A stretch of 64,000 nucleotides of DNA from Pseudomonas massiliensis (GTDB lineage Bacteria > Pseudomonadota > Gammaproteobacteria > Pseudomonadales > Pseudomonadaceae). Location: NCBI RefSeq assembly GCF_000826105.1, contig NZ_CCYK01000003.1:124001-188000 (forward strand), in the 5' to 3' direction. Both the position numbers and the translations under genes were made by a program. The notes under the pieces are model-generated. The model was not told the origin of the DNA. It made no database searches and saw nothing but the letters and a program-made list of their open reading frames with translations. Positions 63,145 through 64,000 of the stretch are shown in pieces (the first letter of the stretch is position 1; each line of letters begins with the position of its first letter).

Positions 63145-63636
63145 ATGCGGCATATCATTTCTCTGCTGTTGGAAAACGAGCCTGGTGCATTGTCCCGCGT
63201 CGTCGGGCTGTTCTCCCAACGCAACTACAATATCGAAAGCCTGACCGTGGCGGCCACGGAAGATCCGACCCTGTCGCGTCTGACCCTGACCACCATCGGC
63301 CACGACGAAGTCATCGAGCAGATCACCAAGAACCTCAACAAGCTGGTGGAGGTGGTCAAGCTGGTGGATCTTTCCGAAAGCGCGCACATCGAGCGTGAAC
63401 TGATGCTGGTCAAGGTCAAGGCCACGGGCGCCCAGCGTGCCGAGGTCAAGCGTACCACCGATATCTTCCGCGGCCAGATCGTCGATGTGACCAGCAGCGT
63501 CTATACCGTGCAACTGACCGGCACCAGCGACAAGCTGGACAGCTACCTCCAGGCCGTGGGCACCGCCTCGATCCTGGAAACCGTGCGCAGCGGCGTGACC
63601 GGTATCGCTCGTGGCGACAAAGTGCTGAGCATCTGA
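63145..63636 (+). CDS. ilvH: Acetolactate synthase small subunit
   Basis: IlvH activates IlvI and confers valine feedback inhibition. The 163-residue protein has an ACT domain ([31 protein letters not shown] cited by ends; NEPGALSRV is the effector loop) and a C-terminal domain. ATG 63145 lies 2 bases after the ilvI stop, and its product begins [14 protein letters not shown]. Confidence 0.98.
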   Translation: MRHIISLLLENEPGALSRVVGLFSQRNYNIESLTVAATEDPTLSRLTLTTIGHDEVIEQITKNLNKLVEVVKLVDLSESAHIERELMLVKVKATGAQRAEVKRTTDIFRGQIVDVTSSVYTVQLTGTSDKLDSYLQAVGTASILETVRSGVTGIARGDKVLSI

Positions 63637-63685
63637 ACCACTATTTTGCAGATGGCCTGACGGCCAGGATAACCAGGGGAATTTC

Positions 63686-64000
63686 ATGAAAGTTTATTAC
63701 GACAAAGACTGCGACCTGTCCCTCATCCAGGGCAAGAAAGTCGCCATCATCGGTTACGGTTCTCAGGGCCACGCCCAGGCGTGCAACCTGAAAGACTCCG
63801 GTGTGGACGTTGTCGTCGGCCTGCGCAAGGGCTCGGCCACCGTTGCCAAGGCCGAAGCTCATGGCCTGCGCGTGCTCGATGTCGCCACCGCGGTTGCCTC
63901 CGCCGACCTGGTGATGATCCTCACCCCGGACGAATTCCAGGGCCAGCTGTACAAGCAGGAGATCGAGCCGAACATCAAGCAGGGCGCGACCCTGGCCTTC
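63686..64000 (+). CDS. ilvC: Ketol-acid reductoisomerase, 3' end outside window
   Basis: IlvC isomerises and reduces acetolactate with NADPH. The first 105 residues are present: [21 protein letters not shown], the NADPH fingerprint [17 protein letters not shown] and [17 protein letters not shown]. The frame is open to base 64000. ATG 63686 follows AGGGGA by 7 bases. It lies 49 bases after ilvH, so ilvIHC form an operon. Confidence 0.97.
   Translation, partial: MKVYYDKDCDLSLIQGKKVAIIGYGSQGHAQACNLKDSGVDVVVGLRKGSATVAKAEAHGLRVLDVATAVASADLVMILTPDEFQGQLYKQEIEPNIKQGATLAF

Overview
The window is a 64 kb stretch of a gammaproteobacterial core chromosome of about 60-65% G+C. Gene order, protein sequences and regulatory RNAs all point to the genus Pseudomonas. 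The order from an LldR-type regulator and smpB to ilvIHC follows the P. aeruginosa segment running from about PA4769 down to PA4694. Genus markers include crcZ next to cbrAB, a PrrF RNA next to a cAMP-binding-protein gene, a TTG-started carA, and REP/REPIN repeats in several gaps. I see no prophage, insertion sequence, CRISPR array, defence island or plasmid gene.

Layout. 1-708: 3' part of a GntR/FadR regulator. 709-1592: REP-rich tandem array that contains copies of that gene's 3' end. 1593-5211: smpB, an NSS-type sodium symporter, ratA (its usual partner rnfH/ratB is missing), bamE and fur. 5272-12006: recN with a LexA box, then grpE, dnaK, dnaJ and dapB, with sigma-32 promoters before grpE and dnaK. 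12007-17272: carA leader, carA, carB, greA. 17383-23976: yhbY, rlmE, ftsH, folP, glmM, tpiA, secG. 23995-33108: tRNA-Leu, initiator tRNA, rimP, nusA, infB, rbfA, truB, rpsO, pnp, the classic transcription/translation/RNA-decay block. 33109-39083: a sigma-54-promoted periplasmic BON protein, a large AsmA/DUF748 protein, a thiolase and an MpaB-like protein. 39107-44740: pgi, panC, panB, folK, pcnB. 44750-50013: crcZ, cbrB, cbrA and a small membrane ORF (cbrX), the carbon/nitrogen-balance regulatory unit. 50116-51578: a frameshifted gluQ and dksA. 51834-53713: an aminotransferase and sfsA. 53793-57078: prrF, a cNMP-binding protein, a TfoX C-terminal protein, a pentapeptide protein and a kinase-like ATPase. 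57195-61065: mrcB, a lipoprotein, a YqcC protein and a DUF4124 protein. 61418-64000: ilvI, ilvH and the start of ilvC.

Most genes are housekeeping and intact. The parts that repay a second look are regulatory or structural. They are the array that has copied a coding-sequence end; an 83-bp tandem duplication that breaks gluQ; the loss of rnfH beside ratA; a sigma-54 promoter with an upstream inverted repeat ahead of the BON gene; the carA leader with overlapping short ORFs and a strong hairpin; crcZ with its sigma-54 promoter and CbrB-like sites; and a single PrrF RNA with promoter and Fur box. I did not find a clearly new multi-gene system. All identifications come from reading the sequence and from memory of the families; no database search was run.
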